DNA of 64,000 nucleotides, taken from contig CAWFAP010000001.1 of the NCBI GenBank assembly GCA_963813975.1, forward strand, positions 496,001-560,000. Reading direction: 5' to 3'. This DNA comes from RYN-230 sp963813975. Its GTDB lineage: Bacteria; Actinomycetota; Actinomycetes; Streptosporangiales; Streptosporangiaceae. The notes under the pieces were generated by a model. That model searched no databases. It was given only the letters and a program-made list of their open reading frames with translations, and was not told the origin of the DNA. A program made the position numbers and the translations under genes. This document shows positions 25,702 to 34,148 of this stretch, piece after piece; within the stretch, counting starts at the first letter, position 1; each line of letters begins with the position of its first letter.

Positions 25702-26448
25702 GTGGCCTCCCCGCTCCGGCAGATCTTCGCGTTTTCCGGCGTCCTGGATTCGGGAGCCGGTGAGAAGGGCTCGTTCGCGCTGGTGGAGCACGCCCTCGGC
25801 CTGGGCTCGGCCCGGGCCCGTGCGGCCGGTGCCGGGCCAGCCCGGGTGTGTTACCTGCCCACCGCGGTCGGCGACGCCCAGGCGGCCGCCGGCTTCTACG
25901 AGGACAAGTTCGCTGGACGCCCGGATGCGCACCTGAGCGTGCTGCGCCTGTTCACCCAGCCAAGCGTCCCCGACGTCGCCGCGCACCTGCTCAGCCAGGA
26001 CCTGATCCTGGTCGAGGGCGGCAGCGTGGTGAACCTGATGGCCGTGTGGCGGGCCCACGGCCTGCCGCGGATCCTGCGCCGCTGCTGGGCGGCCGGGGTG
26101 GTCCTGGCCGGAGCCAGCGCCGGCAGCCTGTGCTGGCACCGGGGCGGGCCCACCGACTCTTTCAGTGACCGTCTCGACCCGTTCACCGGCGGCCTGGGGC
26201 TGCTGCCCTACAGTAACGGCGTGCATGACGATTTCCCTGGCCAGCCCCGCCGCGAGGTGTACCGGACCCTGGTCGCCCAGGGGATCCTGCCCGGCGGGTA
26301 CGCCACCGAAGACGGCACCGGACTGCACTACCTGGGCCGCACGCTGCACGAAACGGTCAGCATCCGGCCCGGGAAGCGCGCCTGGCGGGTCGATCCCGCC
26401 CCCGGGGGCGGTTACGCCGAAGAACCGATCGAGCCCCGGACCATCTGA
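25702..26448 (+). CDS. Peptidase E / cyanophycinase-like S51 serine peptidase
   Basis: This 248-residue protein has the S51 nucleophile elbow LAGASAGSLCW with Ser139, the preceding ILVEGGSVVNLMAVW strand-turn, and HDDFPGQPRREVY, which carries a likely catalytic-site His. Peptidase E removes N-terminal Asp from dipeptides; cyanophycinase relatives cleave polymer. The start is GTG at 25702. The next gene begins 13 bp downstream, so the two are likely coexpressed. Confidence 0.88.
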   Translation: MASPLRQIFAFSGVLDSGAGEKGSFALVEHALGLGSARARAAGAGPARVCYLPTAVGDAQAAAGFYEDKFAGRPDAHLSVLRLFTQPSVPDVAAHLLSQDLILVEGGSVVNLMAVWRAHGLPRILRRCWAAGVVLAGASAGSLCWHRGGPTDSFSDRLDPFTGGLGLLPYSNGVHDDFPGQPRREVYRTLVAQGILPGGYATEDGTGLHYLGRTLHETVSIRPGKRAWRVDPAPGGGYAEEPIEPRTI

Positions 26449-26461
26449 GGAGCAACGGCGG

Positions 26462-27178
26462 ATGCGCATCGCGCTGGCCACCGACCCCGGCACGCCGGGC
26501 TGGCCCAACGAGGATTTCGCGGCGGCCGCCCCCGGCGCCGCGGTGCTGCTGGACGGCTGCACCACGACCCCGCGCGGAGCCGGCACTGGATGCCTGCACG
26601 GCGTCGCCTGGTACGCCCGGACCCTGGGCACCGTCTTCCTGGGGGCCATCACCGCTGATCCGCCCACGCCGCTGGGCGACGCGCTGGCCGGGGCGATCGC
26701 CGAGGTCCGGGCCCGCCACGAGAAAACCTGCGACCTGGCCAACCCCCGCACCCCGGCGGCCACCGTGATCGCCGTCCGGGCGGCCCAGGACGGGTTCGAG
26801 CTCCTCGCCCTGTCGGACTCCAGCATCGTGGCCGACTACGGGGCGGGCCGCGACCCGGTCGTGCTCACCGACACGCACCGCGCCGCCAGCACCGACCCGG
26901 ACGCGGCCCAGCAGGCCCGCACCACGGTGCTGGCCGCCGACGGCCTGCACGGGATCGCCCTCCTCAGCGACGGCGCCGCCCGCCTCACCGAGGTGTACCA
27001 CCTGATCAGCTGGCCCGCCCTGGTCACCGTCGTCCGTGACGACGGGCCGGCCGGCCTCATCCGCCAGGTCCGGGCCGCCGAGGACAGTGACCCGGACGGC
27101 GCCCGCTGGCCCCGCTCCAAGGCCCGCGACGACGCCACCGCGCTCTACTGGCCGCAGCCGGGAGAACTGGGCCCGTGA
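26462..27178 (+). CDS. PP2C-like protein phosphatase domain protein
   Basis: This 238-residue protein shows a PP2C-like layout: an N-terminal NEDF followed by a VLLDGCT strand, a central ATVIAVRAAQDGFELLALSDSSIV segment, and GIALLSDGAARL as a late Asp-containing strand. Several metal Asp positions appear present, but the canonical DGMGG motif is altered to DGCTT, so activity is uncertain. The ATG at 26462 follows GAGGAG. It is coupled to the peptidase E gene. Function unknown. Confidence 0.65.
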   Translation: MRIALATDPGTPGWPNEDFAAAAPGAAVLLDGCTTTPRGAGTGCLHGVAWYARTLGTVFLGAITADPPTPLGDALAGAIAEVRARHEKTCDLANPRTPAATVIAVRAAQDGFELLALSDSSIVADYGAGRDPVVLTDTHRAASTDPDAAQQARTTVLAADGLHGIALLSDGAARLTEVYHLISWPALVTVVRDDGPAGLIRQVRAAEDSDPDGARWPRSKARDDATALYWPQPGELGP

Positions 27179-27491
27179 GCCGGGACCCATGCGATTCCTG
27201 GGCCGCGGAGCCGGCGCTCGCGGCGCGCCCGCAGGTGTGCGGGGGCGGGACGCCGGGAATCGTGGCACATTAGGGGTCGTCACTGCTATGACAGAAGATG
27301 ATCAGCGGATGTGACCAGGCCGGCCTGCCTGGCCGGGGGAGAGCCGGGCGCTGCCAGCGGCCCGGAAGGCAGGCCGGGCCGGGAACCTCGGTGACCGGTC
27401 AAATAGTAGACTTCGGGACTTCCGGGCCCGGCGGCTAGGGGAAGATCGATGCCATTCCCCGGCTGAAGGCCACCTGAATAAGGAGCCAGCA
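27179..27491. other. Noncoding gap upstream of the glycan-locus membrane protein
   Basis: This 313-bp stretch contains no convincing gene. It holds one long-range inverted repeat (listed separately) and ends in an AAGGAG that serves a mini-ORF. I cannot place a promoter with confidence. Confidence 0.6.
27320..27377 (+). promoter_or_regulatory. Long-range stem in the leader before chained mini-ORFs
   Basis: CCGGCCTGCCT (27320-27330) is the exact reverse complement of AGGCAGGCCGG (27367-27377), with a 36-nt loop that can form its own GC stems. It lies about 115 nt upstream of mini-ORF 1. It may terminate the upstream PP2C-like gene or shape a leader RNA. Confidence 0.4.
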
Positions 27492-27563
27492 ATGCTGCCC
27501 TGCGTACCCCGGCGCACTACCGCCAGTTCCGGCTGGGTGCCCGTTCCGGCCGGGCGGCGCTGA
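27492..27563 (+). CDS. Candidate 23-residue leader peptide
   Basis: ATG at 27492 is preceded by AAGGAG at a 6-nt spacing, one of the best ribosome sites in the window. It encodes 23 residues rich in Pro and Arg (starts MLPCVPRRTT, ends PAGRR). Its stop TGA overlaps the ATG of a second mini-ORF (TGATG). Such an arrangement suggests a regulatory leader or coupled re-initiation. No homologue is recognised. A broken N-terminus of the following gene cannot be excluded. Confidence 0.45.
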   Translation: MLPCVPRRTTASSGWVPVPAGRR

Positions 27564-27604
27564 TGGCGCGCCCGGCAGCGTCACGACGTGCGTCCCGGGC
27601 ATGA
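27563..27604 (+). CDS. Candidate 13-residue second mini-ORF
   Basis: ATG at 27563 overlaps the stop of mini-ORF 1, and its stop TGA (27602-27604) overlaps the ATG at 27601 of the membrane protein gene. Three reading frames are thus chained by 1- and 4-nt overlaps. The peptide (MARPAASRRASRA) is basic. It has no ribosome site of its own and would depend on re-initiation. Confidence 0.35.
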   Translation: MARPAASRRASRA

Positions 27605-29223
27605 CCGGACCGCACCTCGCAACCCGGACCGGCGCGGCGATCGGCCGGCGCAGGAACGGCGCGCCCGCGGAGCCGGGCGCGCCGGGCGCCGCCGGGCCGT
27701 CGCGGGGCACCCGGGCCGCCCGGCTGCTGGGGCGGCACTGGCTGCTGGTGGTACTGCTGGCCGCCGGGCTCGCGCTGCGTATCGCCGCGCAGATCGCCTA
27801 CCAGCCCGCGCTGATCTACGTGGACACGCTGAAGTACCTGTACGGCGCGTCGCCCGGCGCTGACCCGCTCGGGTACACGCTGGTGCTGCGGGCCATCCTG
27901 GTCTTCGGTGATCTCAGCCTCGTCTCCCTGGCCCAGCACGTGCTCGGCCTGGCGCTGGCCGTGGCCTTGTACACCGTGTTGCTCCGCCGCGGGACCAGCC
28001 GGTGGCTGGCCGCCGTGGCCGTGGCGCCGGTGCTGCTGGACGCCTACCAGGTGCAGATCGAGCAGACGATCATGCCGGACGTCTGGTTCGAGGCCATGAT
28101 CGTGGCCGGGCTGGCCGTACTCCTCTGGCGGCCGGTGCTGACCGTCCGGCTGGCCGCGGCGGCAGGCCTGATCCTCGGGCTCTCGGCCACCGTGCACCAG
28201 GTCGGCGAGGTGCTGATCGTGCCCGCTCTCTGCTACGTGCTGGTCGCCGCGGGGAGCGGGCGCCGCGCGCTGATCACCGCGGGCGCGCTGGCCGTGGCCT
28301 TCGTGCTGCCGGTTGCCCTCTACGCCAGCGCTTCCTACGTGCACTACGGGCACTTCCGGCTGGCCCGCGGGCAGACCACCGTCGGCCGCGTGGTCGCGGC
28401 GGCCGACTGCGCTGCGCTCACCCTGCCCCCGGCGGTGCGGCCGTTCTGCCCCACCCCGCGCGAGCAGGCCAACGGCCCGGACTGGATCGAGCATTCCAAG
28501 TACTCACCGCTCCGCACCGCTCCCGTCCCGGCCGGGGCCACCCGGGCCGGGCTGGTCGCCGAGCTGACGTCGGCGGTCAAGAGCCAGCAGCCGCTGCGGG
28601 TCGTAGGCGGCATCTCCCGCGACGCCGTGCGGCTGTTCGCGGTGACCCGCACGCCCAACCCCTGGGTCACACCCCTGTCGCGCTGGCAGTTCCAGGTCCG
28701 GTACCCGACCTATCCTCAGTGGGTCACGCTCGGACCGGGAAACGTCATCGTCGTCGGGATCCAGCACCGGGCATTCGGGCAGTTCTTCTACAGCAACCTC
28801 AAGCCCGCGTACGGCGGGCACGCGCGGGTCAACCGGCCGGTCGCCTCGTTCCTGCGGTCCTACCAGCTGAATGGGGGGTTCACCCCGGGCCCGTTCCTGG
28901 CCCTGTGCACCGCGCTGGGAGTGATCGGGGCGCTGCTGGCCCTGGTCCTCCAGGTGCGGCAGGCCCGCGGCGCCGCCCGCGGGCCCCGCGCGGCCCGCGC
29001 CCGGCAGCTGGCCCTGGCCTGCCTGCTGTTCACCGCCACGGTCGTGGTGCTGCTGCTGGTCCAGGACGTCGTCGAGTTCTCGTGGCGGTACCAGCTGCCC
29101 GCCGTGATCACCCTCCCGCCCGCCGGGATCCTCGGCTTCTCCGCACTGCTGGCCCTGCGCCGGGGCGGGGCCTGCCGCTGCCGGCGGGCGCGGCCCCTCG
29201 GCCGGCCGACGCGGGCCAGCTAG
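27601..29223 (+). CDS. Polytopic membrane protein, possible GT-C-type glycosyltransferase
   Basis: This 540-residue protein has a disordered first 40 residues, about ten hydrophobic segments (first at 48-65) and a large extracytoplasmic loop (about 245-430). An acidic residue in the first loop (LIYVDTLKYLYG) is placed like the catalytic Asp of GT-C enzymes. I recognise no specific family. It stands at the edge of a glycan locus and is convergent with the GT2/sulfotransferase pair, so a role in polymer assembly or export is inferred only. The start ATG at 27601 has no ribosome site and appears coupled to mini-ORFs upstream. Confidence 0.7.
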   Translation: MTGPHLATRTGAAIGRRRNGAPAEPGAPGAAGPSRGTRAARLLGRHWLLVVLLAAGLALRIAAQIAYQPALIYVDTLKYLYGASPGADPLGYTLVLRAILVFGDLSLVSLAQHVLGLALAVALYTVLLRRGTSRWLAAVAVAPVLLDAYQVQIEQTIMPDVWFEAMIVAGLAVLLWRPVLTVRLAAAAGLILGLSATVHQVGEVLIVPALCYVLVAAGSGRRALITAGALAVAFVLPVALYASASYVHYGHFRLARGQTTVGRVVAAADCAALTLPPAVRPFCPTPREQANGPDWIEHSKYSPLRTAPVPAGATRAGLVAELTSAVKSQQPLRVVGGISRDAVRLFAVTRTPNPWVTPLSRWQFQVRYPTYPQWVTLGPGNVIVVGIQHRAFGQFFYSNLKPAYGGHARVNRPVASFLRSYQLNGGFTPGPFLALCTALGVIGALLALVLQVRQARGAARGPRAARARQLALACLLFTATVVVLLLVQDVVEFSWRYQLPAVITLPPAGILGFSALLALRRGGACRCRRARPLGRPTRAS

Positions 29224-29304
29224 GTGCGGGCCAGCTAGGTGCGGGCCCGGCAGGCACGGGCCCGGCAGGCACGGGCCCGGCAGGCACGGGCCCGGCAGGC
29301 ACGG
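29211..29304. repeat. 15-bp tandem repeats overlapping the 3' end of the membrane protein gene
   Basis: Two copies of GCGGGCCAGCTAGGT (29211, 29226) run into a 13-bp variant and then three full copies plus a partial of GCACGGGCCCGGCAG (29254, 29269, 29284). The first copy contains the TAG stop of the gene, so the array extends from its last codons into the intergenic space. Copy-number change could alter the C-terminus. Confidence 0.8.
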
Positions 29305-29353
29305 CGGCACCGCCGGTCAACGGCGCAGCGGCGCAGGCGGACGAGACGCCGGA

Positions 29354-30424
29354 TCAGGCAGCCGGGGAACCCGGCCCGGCCGGGGCCTGAGCCTCCGGCT
29401 GAACCGGAGCCGGGATCTCCGCTCCCGGGGACACGGCGGCCCCGCCGGGCACCGTCAGGCCCGCTGACGCCAGCACCTCCCCGGTGGGCCGCGGCCTGGT
29501 CCGCACCCCGGCCGCGAGGCCGGCGACCAGGCCGGACCGGAGCGTGCCCCGGTCGGAGGACTTCGCGAACGTGCGGGCCCAGCGGCGCAGTGTCGCGCCG
29601 CCGTACAGCACCCGCTCCGCGGGCGCCAGCGAGGAGCCGGCCCGCAGCGTCCAGATCTTGTTCCGCACCTCGTAGAAGAAGCGCTCCCCGGGGTCAGCGT
29701 CGGTCGAGCCGAAGGTGCGGGTCTTGTGCACCACGACGCTGGCCGGGCACAGCAGGCCCGCCTGGCCGCGGAGCAGCCGGGCGGTGAACTCGAAGTCGTC
29801 GTTCCACAGGAAGTAATCGGCCTGGGGCAGGCCGCGGGCCCGGCACACGCCTGCGTCCACGAGGATCGACACGAACGAGGCCGAGCGGATGGGCAGGCAG
29901 CCCGCGGCCGCCGCCGCCGCGCGCTCCTCCTTGCTCACCAACGGCTTTATCCGGGGGGTATTCATCGGATGCGGACGGCCGTCCGTCCACACCACCCGGC
30001 TGGCGATCAGCGCGGGCGGGCCGCCCGGGTGCAGCGTGCGGGCGTCGAGCATGGCCCGCAAGGCGCCTGGCTCCGGCACCGTGTCGTCGTCCATCAGCCA
30101 GACCAGGTCGGCCGCCCCGGCCAGGGCCAGGGCCAGCCCGTAGGCGAATCCCCCCGCACCGCCCGTGTTGCGCTGCGCGGCGGCCAGCCGCACGGCCGGG
30201 AAGCGGGTGCGGATCATGTCCGCCGTGTCGTCGGTCGAGGCGTTGTTGACCACGATCACCGCGTCCGGGGCCCGGGTCTGCCCCAGCACCGCCGGCAGCG
30301 CCTCGCCCAGCAGGTCCCGCCGGTTGTAAGTGACCACGACGGCGATCACCCGGGGCTGACCGCCCCCCGTGGTGGGGGTGCCCGGGGCCGGAGAACCCGG
30401 GGTGGGCGTGCTCCCGGGCGCCAT
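29354..30424 (-). CDS. Family 2 glycosyltransferase, galactofuranosyl/rhamnosyl-transferase-like
   Basis: This 356-residue GT-A-fold enzyme has AVVVTYNRRDLLGEALPAVL, VIVVNNASTDDT, the nucleotide-sugar DDD motif in LVWLMDDDTVPEPGAL, and YFLWNDDFEFTARLL as the catalytic acidic region. This pattern is close to GlfT1/rhamnosyltransferases acting on cell-wall linkers. The start ATG at 30424 lies one base from the upstream sulfotransferase stop, so the two are one operon. The C-terminal 50 residues are Pro/Ala-rich. Confidence 0.88.
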   Translation of the reverse strand: MAPGSTPTPGSPAPGTPTTGGGQPRVIAVVVTYNRRDLLGEALPAVLGQTRAPDAVIVVNNASTDDTADMIRTRFPAVRLAAAQRNTGGAGGFAYGLALALAGAADLVWLMDDDTVPEPGALRAMLDARTLHPGGPPALIASRVVWTDGRPHPMNTPRIKPLVSKEERAAAAAAGCLPIRSASFVSILVDAGVCRARGLPQADYFLWNDDFEFTARLLRGQAGLLCPASVVVHKTRTFGSTDADPGERFFYEVRNKIWTLRAGSSLAPAERVLYGGATLRRWARTFAKSSDRGTLRSGLVAGLAAGVRTRPRPTGEVLASAGLTVPGGAAVSPGAEIPAPVQPEAQAPAGPGSPAA

Positions 30425-30425
30425 G

Positions 30426-31709
30426 CTAGGAGTGCCTCCGCGCCCGGGTGCGCTCCATGGCCTGCCAGGTCAGGATGCGCAGCCGCCGCACCGCCGGGTA
30501 GCGGCTGCTCAGGTCACGCACCGCCCGCTTCAGCCGGGGTGACGACGCGATGGCCGCCTCCATCCGGCTAGCCAAGCCGGCCTGGCCAGCGCGTTTCGGC
30601 GGCGGGCTGGCCGCCGGGTACTCCTTGCGGTACTGGTTGACCACCAGCGCCGCGGCCGCGTCCACCGCCGCGTCCAGGACGCGATCCGCCTGCTGGCCCG
30701 CAGGACCGGCCGCCCCGGGCTCCCGCGACGGCCGGGGCCGCAACTCGCCGGCGTCCCCGATCACGTCGTAGCCGGAGGACGCCAGCCCGCTGATCAGGAC
30801 CTCGGCCTGCTCCTTGGCCCAGGCCTCACGATCACCGGGCAGCACCAGGCGCCCCTCCCGGGGGCGGGCGGCCAGGACCCGGTGGGCGACCCCTTCCTTC
30901 ACGGTCCACATGTAGAACCAGTCCGGGACCTCGGCGGGCAGGACCTGATTGAGCCGCCGGAGGAACTCGATCTCCGGCAGGCCGAGCGAGGTGTTCGCGC
31001 GGGCCCGGGACAGGTCCACCCCGCCGGGATCGACGCCCAGCAGCGCCGCGAAGCGCTCCCAGAGCAGCGAGTTGCCCGACCCCTGGGGCGGGGTCATGAT
31101 CACGTGGATCCGGTCCGCCGGCACATGGCGGCCCCAGAGCTCCAGGATGGCCAGGGTGTCGTGGACCCGCCAGAACCACCACTGGCGCCGGTCCGGATCG
31201 ACCGACTCCCGGTCGATCACGTCCGCCAGCCAGTCCTCCCAGCTCCGGTCGTTGCGGTGCTTGATCGTCTCCTGCCACTCCGCGGGCAGCAGCGACGCCA
31301 TGTCCCGCACGGTCAGCACGACGTGTACCTCGGCAGGCTGGAGGGAGCGGACGGCCTGCTCGGCCTGCGGCCCGTCCACGGCGGAGAACAGCTCGTGGGA
31401 AATCACCGCGGCCCGCGGGGCCTGCCGGGCCTGGTGGGCCAGGATCTCCCACTCCCCGGTCCAGGATCCCGCCGGGTCGTCGGCCCGCTTCTCGATTCCC
31501 CGCAGGTCCTGGCTGGCCCGGAAGTGATCCTGCGGGTGGTGGCCCGGAAGCACCACGCCCTGGGCCGCGAGCGCGGCCCGGTTGCTCCACATCACCTGCT
31601 GCAGGAACGTGGTACCGGTCTTCGGCTCGCCGATGTGCACCAGGACCCGGGGACGCGGCCGGCCGTCAGCAGGCATGGCGGGGGACTGGTCGGCGGCGCG
31701 CGTGGCCAT
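30426..31709 (-). CDS. Sulfotransferase-like P-loop protein
   Basis: This 427-residue protein has a PAPS-binding 5'-phosphosulfate loop GEPKTGTTFLQ (residues 27-37), a SHELFS segment and VHVVLTVRDMASLLPAEWQE, which has the 3'-phosphate-binding Arg/Ser pattern of sulfotransferases. It is longer than SULT enzymes, with a helical C-terminal extension. It probably transfers sulfate to a carbohydrate, given that its operon partner is a glycosyltransferase and a galactofuranose operon is divergent from it. The ATG at 31709 is at the edge of a 280-bp divergent region. Confidence 0.82.
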   Translation of the reverse strand: MATRAADQSPAMPADGRPRPRVLVHIGEPKTGTTFLQQVMWSNRAALAAQGVVLPGHHPQDHFRASQDLRGIEKRADDPAGSWTGEWEILAHQARQAPRAAVISHELFSAVDGPQAEQAVRSLQPAEVHVVLTVRDMASLLPAEWQETIKHRNDRSWEDWLADVIDRESVDPDRRQWWFWRVHDTLAILELWGRHVPADRIHVIMTPPQGSGNSLLWERFAALLGVDPGGVDLSRARANTSLGLPEIEFLRRLNQVLPAEVPDWFYMWTVKEGVAHRVLAARPREGRLVLPGDREAWAKEQAEVLISGLASSGYDVIGDAGELRPRPSREPGAAGPAGQQADRVLDAAVDAAAALVVNQYRKEYPAASPPPKRAGQAGLASRMEAAIASSPRLKRAVRDLSSRYPAVRRLRILTWQAMERTRARRHS

Positions 31710-31989
31710 CGGTACACCTCAACAGGTCAGGGCGTGGGCGGGTAAGGTCAGGCATGGGTGGATGGCATCTGGCTGCCAGGGTAGACCAGGTGCGCTGGGG
31801 GAACGCGCGGATGACGGTAACCCCAGCAATCCGTCGCATAGCTGCCGTAAAGTGGCGTCCGCCCACCGCATTTGCTGACATACAACCCAAATGTCTACAC
31901 GAACGCGCGCCGGCCGGGGCTGCTCGCTCCCTGGTCCCCGAGCTCGCCGCAGTGTGCCCCGTCACCGGCATGAAAGGCGAACCCGGCAT
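31710..31989. other. Divergent promoter region of the glycan locus
   Basis: This 280-bp gap between the sulfotransferase and GT2 starts has no coding signal. It holds a short AT-rich patch near 31870-31895, where GACAT and ATGTC form a 5-bp dyad with a 9-nt spacer. Promoters for both operons are expected here but not individually resolved. Confidence 0.5.
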
Positions 31990-32976
31990 ATGCACGAGCC
32001 CTTCACGCTCCTGCTCTCGGTATACGACGGTGACCGCCCTGACTTCCTCGAGCGGGCGTTCCGCAGCGCGGTCGGCGACCAGACCCTGCGCCCGGACCAG
32101 GTCGTCATCGTCCGTGACGGGCCCCTCCGCGCGGAACTCGCCGCGGGCCTGGACCGGCTCCAGGCCGGCAGCCCGGTCCCGGTGACCGTGGTCTCCCTCG
32201 AGCGTAACCGGGGCCTCGGGCCCGCGCTGGACAGCGGGCTGGCCGCGAGCAGGCACGACGTGATCGCCCGGATGGACGCCGACGACGTGGCCATGCCGCA
32301 CCGCTTCGAGGTGGAGATCCCGCTCATCGCCGAGGCCGATATCGTCGGGGCCGGGCTGCTGGAGTTCGTCGGGGACATCGATCACATCGTGGGCCAGCGG
32401 GTCCCGCCGACCGACCCGGAGCAGATCCACCGCTACGCGCGGATGCACGACCCGTTCAATCACCCGACCGTGGTCTACCGGCGGACGGCGGTGCTGGCCG
32501 TGGGCGGGTACGGCGACCTGCCGCTGATGGAGGACTACGCGCTCTTCGCCCGGATGCTGCAGAACGGCGCGCGGGTGGTCAATGTGGCCGAGCCGCTGGT
32601 CTACTACCGGGTCGGCGCGACGTCGTTCAAGCGGCGTGGCGGGGCCGACCTGCTGCGCTCGGAACTGCGGCTGCAGCGCGAGTTCCGCCGCCAGGGTTTC
32701 ACCTCCTCGCCCGAATACGTCCGTAACGTCGTGGTCCGCGGCGGGTACCGGATGATCCCCTGGCGGTTCCGCCGGGCGGTGTACCGCCCGATCGTCGCGC
32801 ACTACACCGAGCGTGGCGAGCACGGCGAGCATCAGTCCGGGGACGAGGCCGCCGGGGGCGGCCCCGAGCCCTCCGCCCCCGCCCGCCCCGCACCCTCCGG
32901 GAACCATGAGCCGGGATCAGCGGCCAAGCCCTATGAGCCGGGGTCGCGGGCCAAGCCACTGCCGGTGCGCCGGTGA
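31990..32976 (+). CDS. Family 2 glycosyltransferase
   Basis: This 328-residue GT2 has FTLLLSVYDGDRPDFLERAFRSA, the nucleotide-sugar DAD motif VIARMDADDVAMPHR and the acceptor-loop region MEDYALFARMLQNGARVVNV. Residues after about 275 are a low-complexity Gly/Pro/Glu/Lys tail. The ATG at 31990 gives the conserved N-terminus although the ribosome site is weak. It is the first gene of a four-gene operon; its stop overlaps the glf start. Confidence 0.88.
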   Translation: MHEPFTLLLSVYDGDRPDFLERAFRSAVGDQTLRPDQVVIVRDGPLRAELAAGLDRLQAGSPVPVTVVSLERNRGLGPALDSGLAASRHDVIARMDADDVAMPHRFEVEIPLIAEADIVGAGLLEFVGDIDHIVGQRVPPTDPEQIHRYARMHDPFNHPTVVYRRTAVLAVGGYGDLPLMEDYALFARMLQNGARVVNVAEPLVYYRVGATSFKRRGGADLLRSELRLQREFRRQGFTSSPEYVRNVVVRGGYRMIPWRFRRAVYRPIVAHYTERGEHGEHQSGDEAAGGGPEPSAPARPAPSGNHEPGSAAKPYEPGSRAKPLPVRR

Positions 32977-34148
32977 ACGTTGACCTTGTCATCGTCGGGT
33001 CAGGCTTCTTCGGCCTGACCATCGCCGAACGCTGCACCCGTGACCTCGGCCTGCGCGTGCTCATCCTGGAACGGCGCGGCCACCTCGGCGGGAACGCCTA
33101 CAGCGAGCGGGAGCCGCAGACCGGCATAGAGATCCACCGCTACGGCGCGCACCTGTTCCACACCTCGAACGCGCGGGTGTGGGAGTACGCCAACCAGTAC
33201 ACGGCCTTCACCGGGTACCAGCACCGGGTGTTCTCGGTCTACAAGGGCCGGGTCTACCCGCTGCCGATCAACCTGGGCACGATCTGCGAGTACTTCGGCG
33301 CGGTGATGTCCCCGGACGAGGCACGGGCGCTGATCGCCGGGCAGTCGGCCGAAATGGACGCCGGGGACGCCGCGAACCTCGAGCAGAAGGCCGTGTCGCT
33401 GATCGGCCGGCCGCTGTATGAGGCTTTCATCCGCGGCTACACGGCCAAGCAGTGGCAGACCGACCCGGTCAACCTGCCGCCGGAGATCATCACCCGGCTG
33501 CCGGTGCGCTACACCTTCGACAACCGCTACTTCAGCGACACCTACGAAGGCCTGCCGGTGGATGGCTATACCGCGTGGCTGGAGCGGATGGCCGATCACC
33601 CGAACATCGAGGTCCGGCTGAATACGGACTTTTTCAGCCTGCGCAGTGATCTGGCCGGGAACGCGCCGGTTGTTTACACCGGGCCGCTCGACGCGTACTT
33701 CCAATACGCCGCCGGCGACCTGGGTTGGCGTACCCTCGACTTCGACATGGAGGTTCTGCCCACCGGGGACTTCCAGGGAACGCCTGTCATGAACTACGCG
33801 GACGAGGACGTTCCATTCACCCGCATCCACGAGTTCCGCCATTTCCATCCCGAGCGTGACTGGTACCCGAAGGACAAAACAGTGATCATGCGTGAGTACT
33901 CGCGCTTCGCCGACCGCGGCGATGAGCCGTACTACCCGATCAATACGGCTGAGGACCGGGCCCGCCTGCTGGCCTACCGGGAAATGGCCGGGCGCGAGCC
34001 GGGCGTCCTCTTCGGCGGCCGGCTGGGCACCTACAAGTACCTCGACATGCACATGGCGATCGGGTCCGCGCTGAGCATGTACGACAACCGGCTCCGGCCG
34101 TTCTTCACCGAGGGCGCGACGCTGACCGGGCCGGGGGCGGCCGAATGA
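32973..34148 (+). CDS. glf: UDP-galactopyranose mutase
   Basis: This 391-residue flavoenzyme has an N-terminal FAD dinucleotide fold VIVGSGFFGLTIAERC, RRGHLGGNAYSE, GAHLFHTSN and the substrate-loop motifs RGYTAKQWQ and PINTAEDRA; C-terminal LGTYKYLDMHMAIGSAL carries the FAD-contacting residues. It converts UDP-Galp to UDP-Galf, so the cell makes galactofuranose. GTG at 32973 overlaps the preceding stop by 4 bp, and its own stop overlaps glfT2. Confidence 0.96.
   Translation: MNVDLVIVGSGFFGLTIAERCTRDLGLRVLILERRGHLGGNAYSEREPQTGIEIHRYGAHLFHTSNARVWEYANQYTAFTGYQHRVFSVYKGRVYPLPINLGTICEYFGAVMSPDEARALIAGQSAEMDAGDAANLEQKAVSLIGRPLYEAFIRGYTAKQWQTDPVNLPPEIITRLPVRYTFDNRYFSDTYEGLPVDGYTAWLERMADHPNIEVRLNTDFFSLRSDLAGNAPVVYTGPLDAYFQYAAGDLGWRTLDFDMEVLPTGDFQGTPVMNYADEDVPFTRIHEFRHFHPERDWYPKDKTVIMREYSRFADRGDEPYYPINTAEDRARLLAYREMAGREPGVLFGGRLGTYKYLDMHMAIGSALSMYDNRLRPFFTEGATLTGPGAAE

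Noticed and set aside
28002..29390. 462-codon plus-strand frame extending through the 15-bp repeat
   Set aside because: Out of frame with the membrane protein; Arg/Gly/Pro-rich shadow without hydrophobic pattern.
32812..32970. Tail of the GT2 gene as a separate small gene
   Set aside because: It is in frame with the GT2, has no start with a ribosome site, and is low-complexity.
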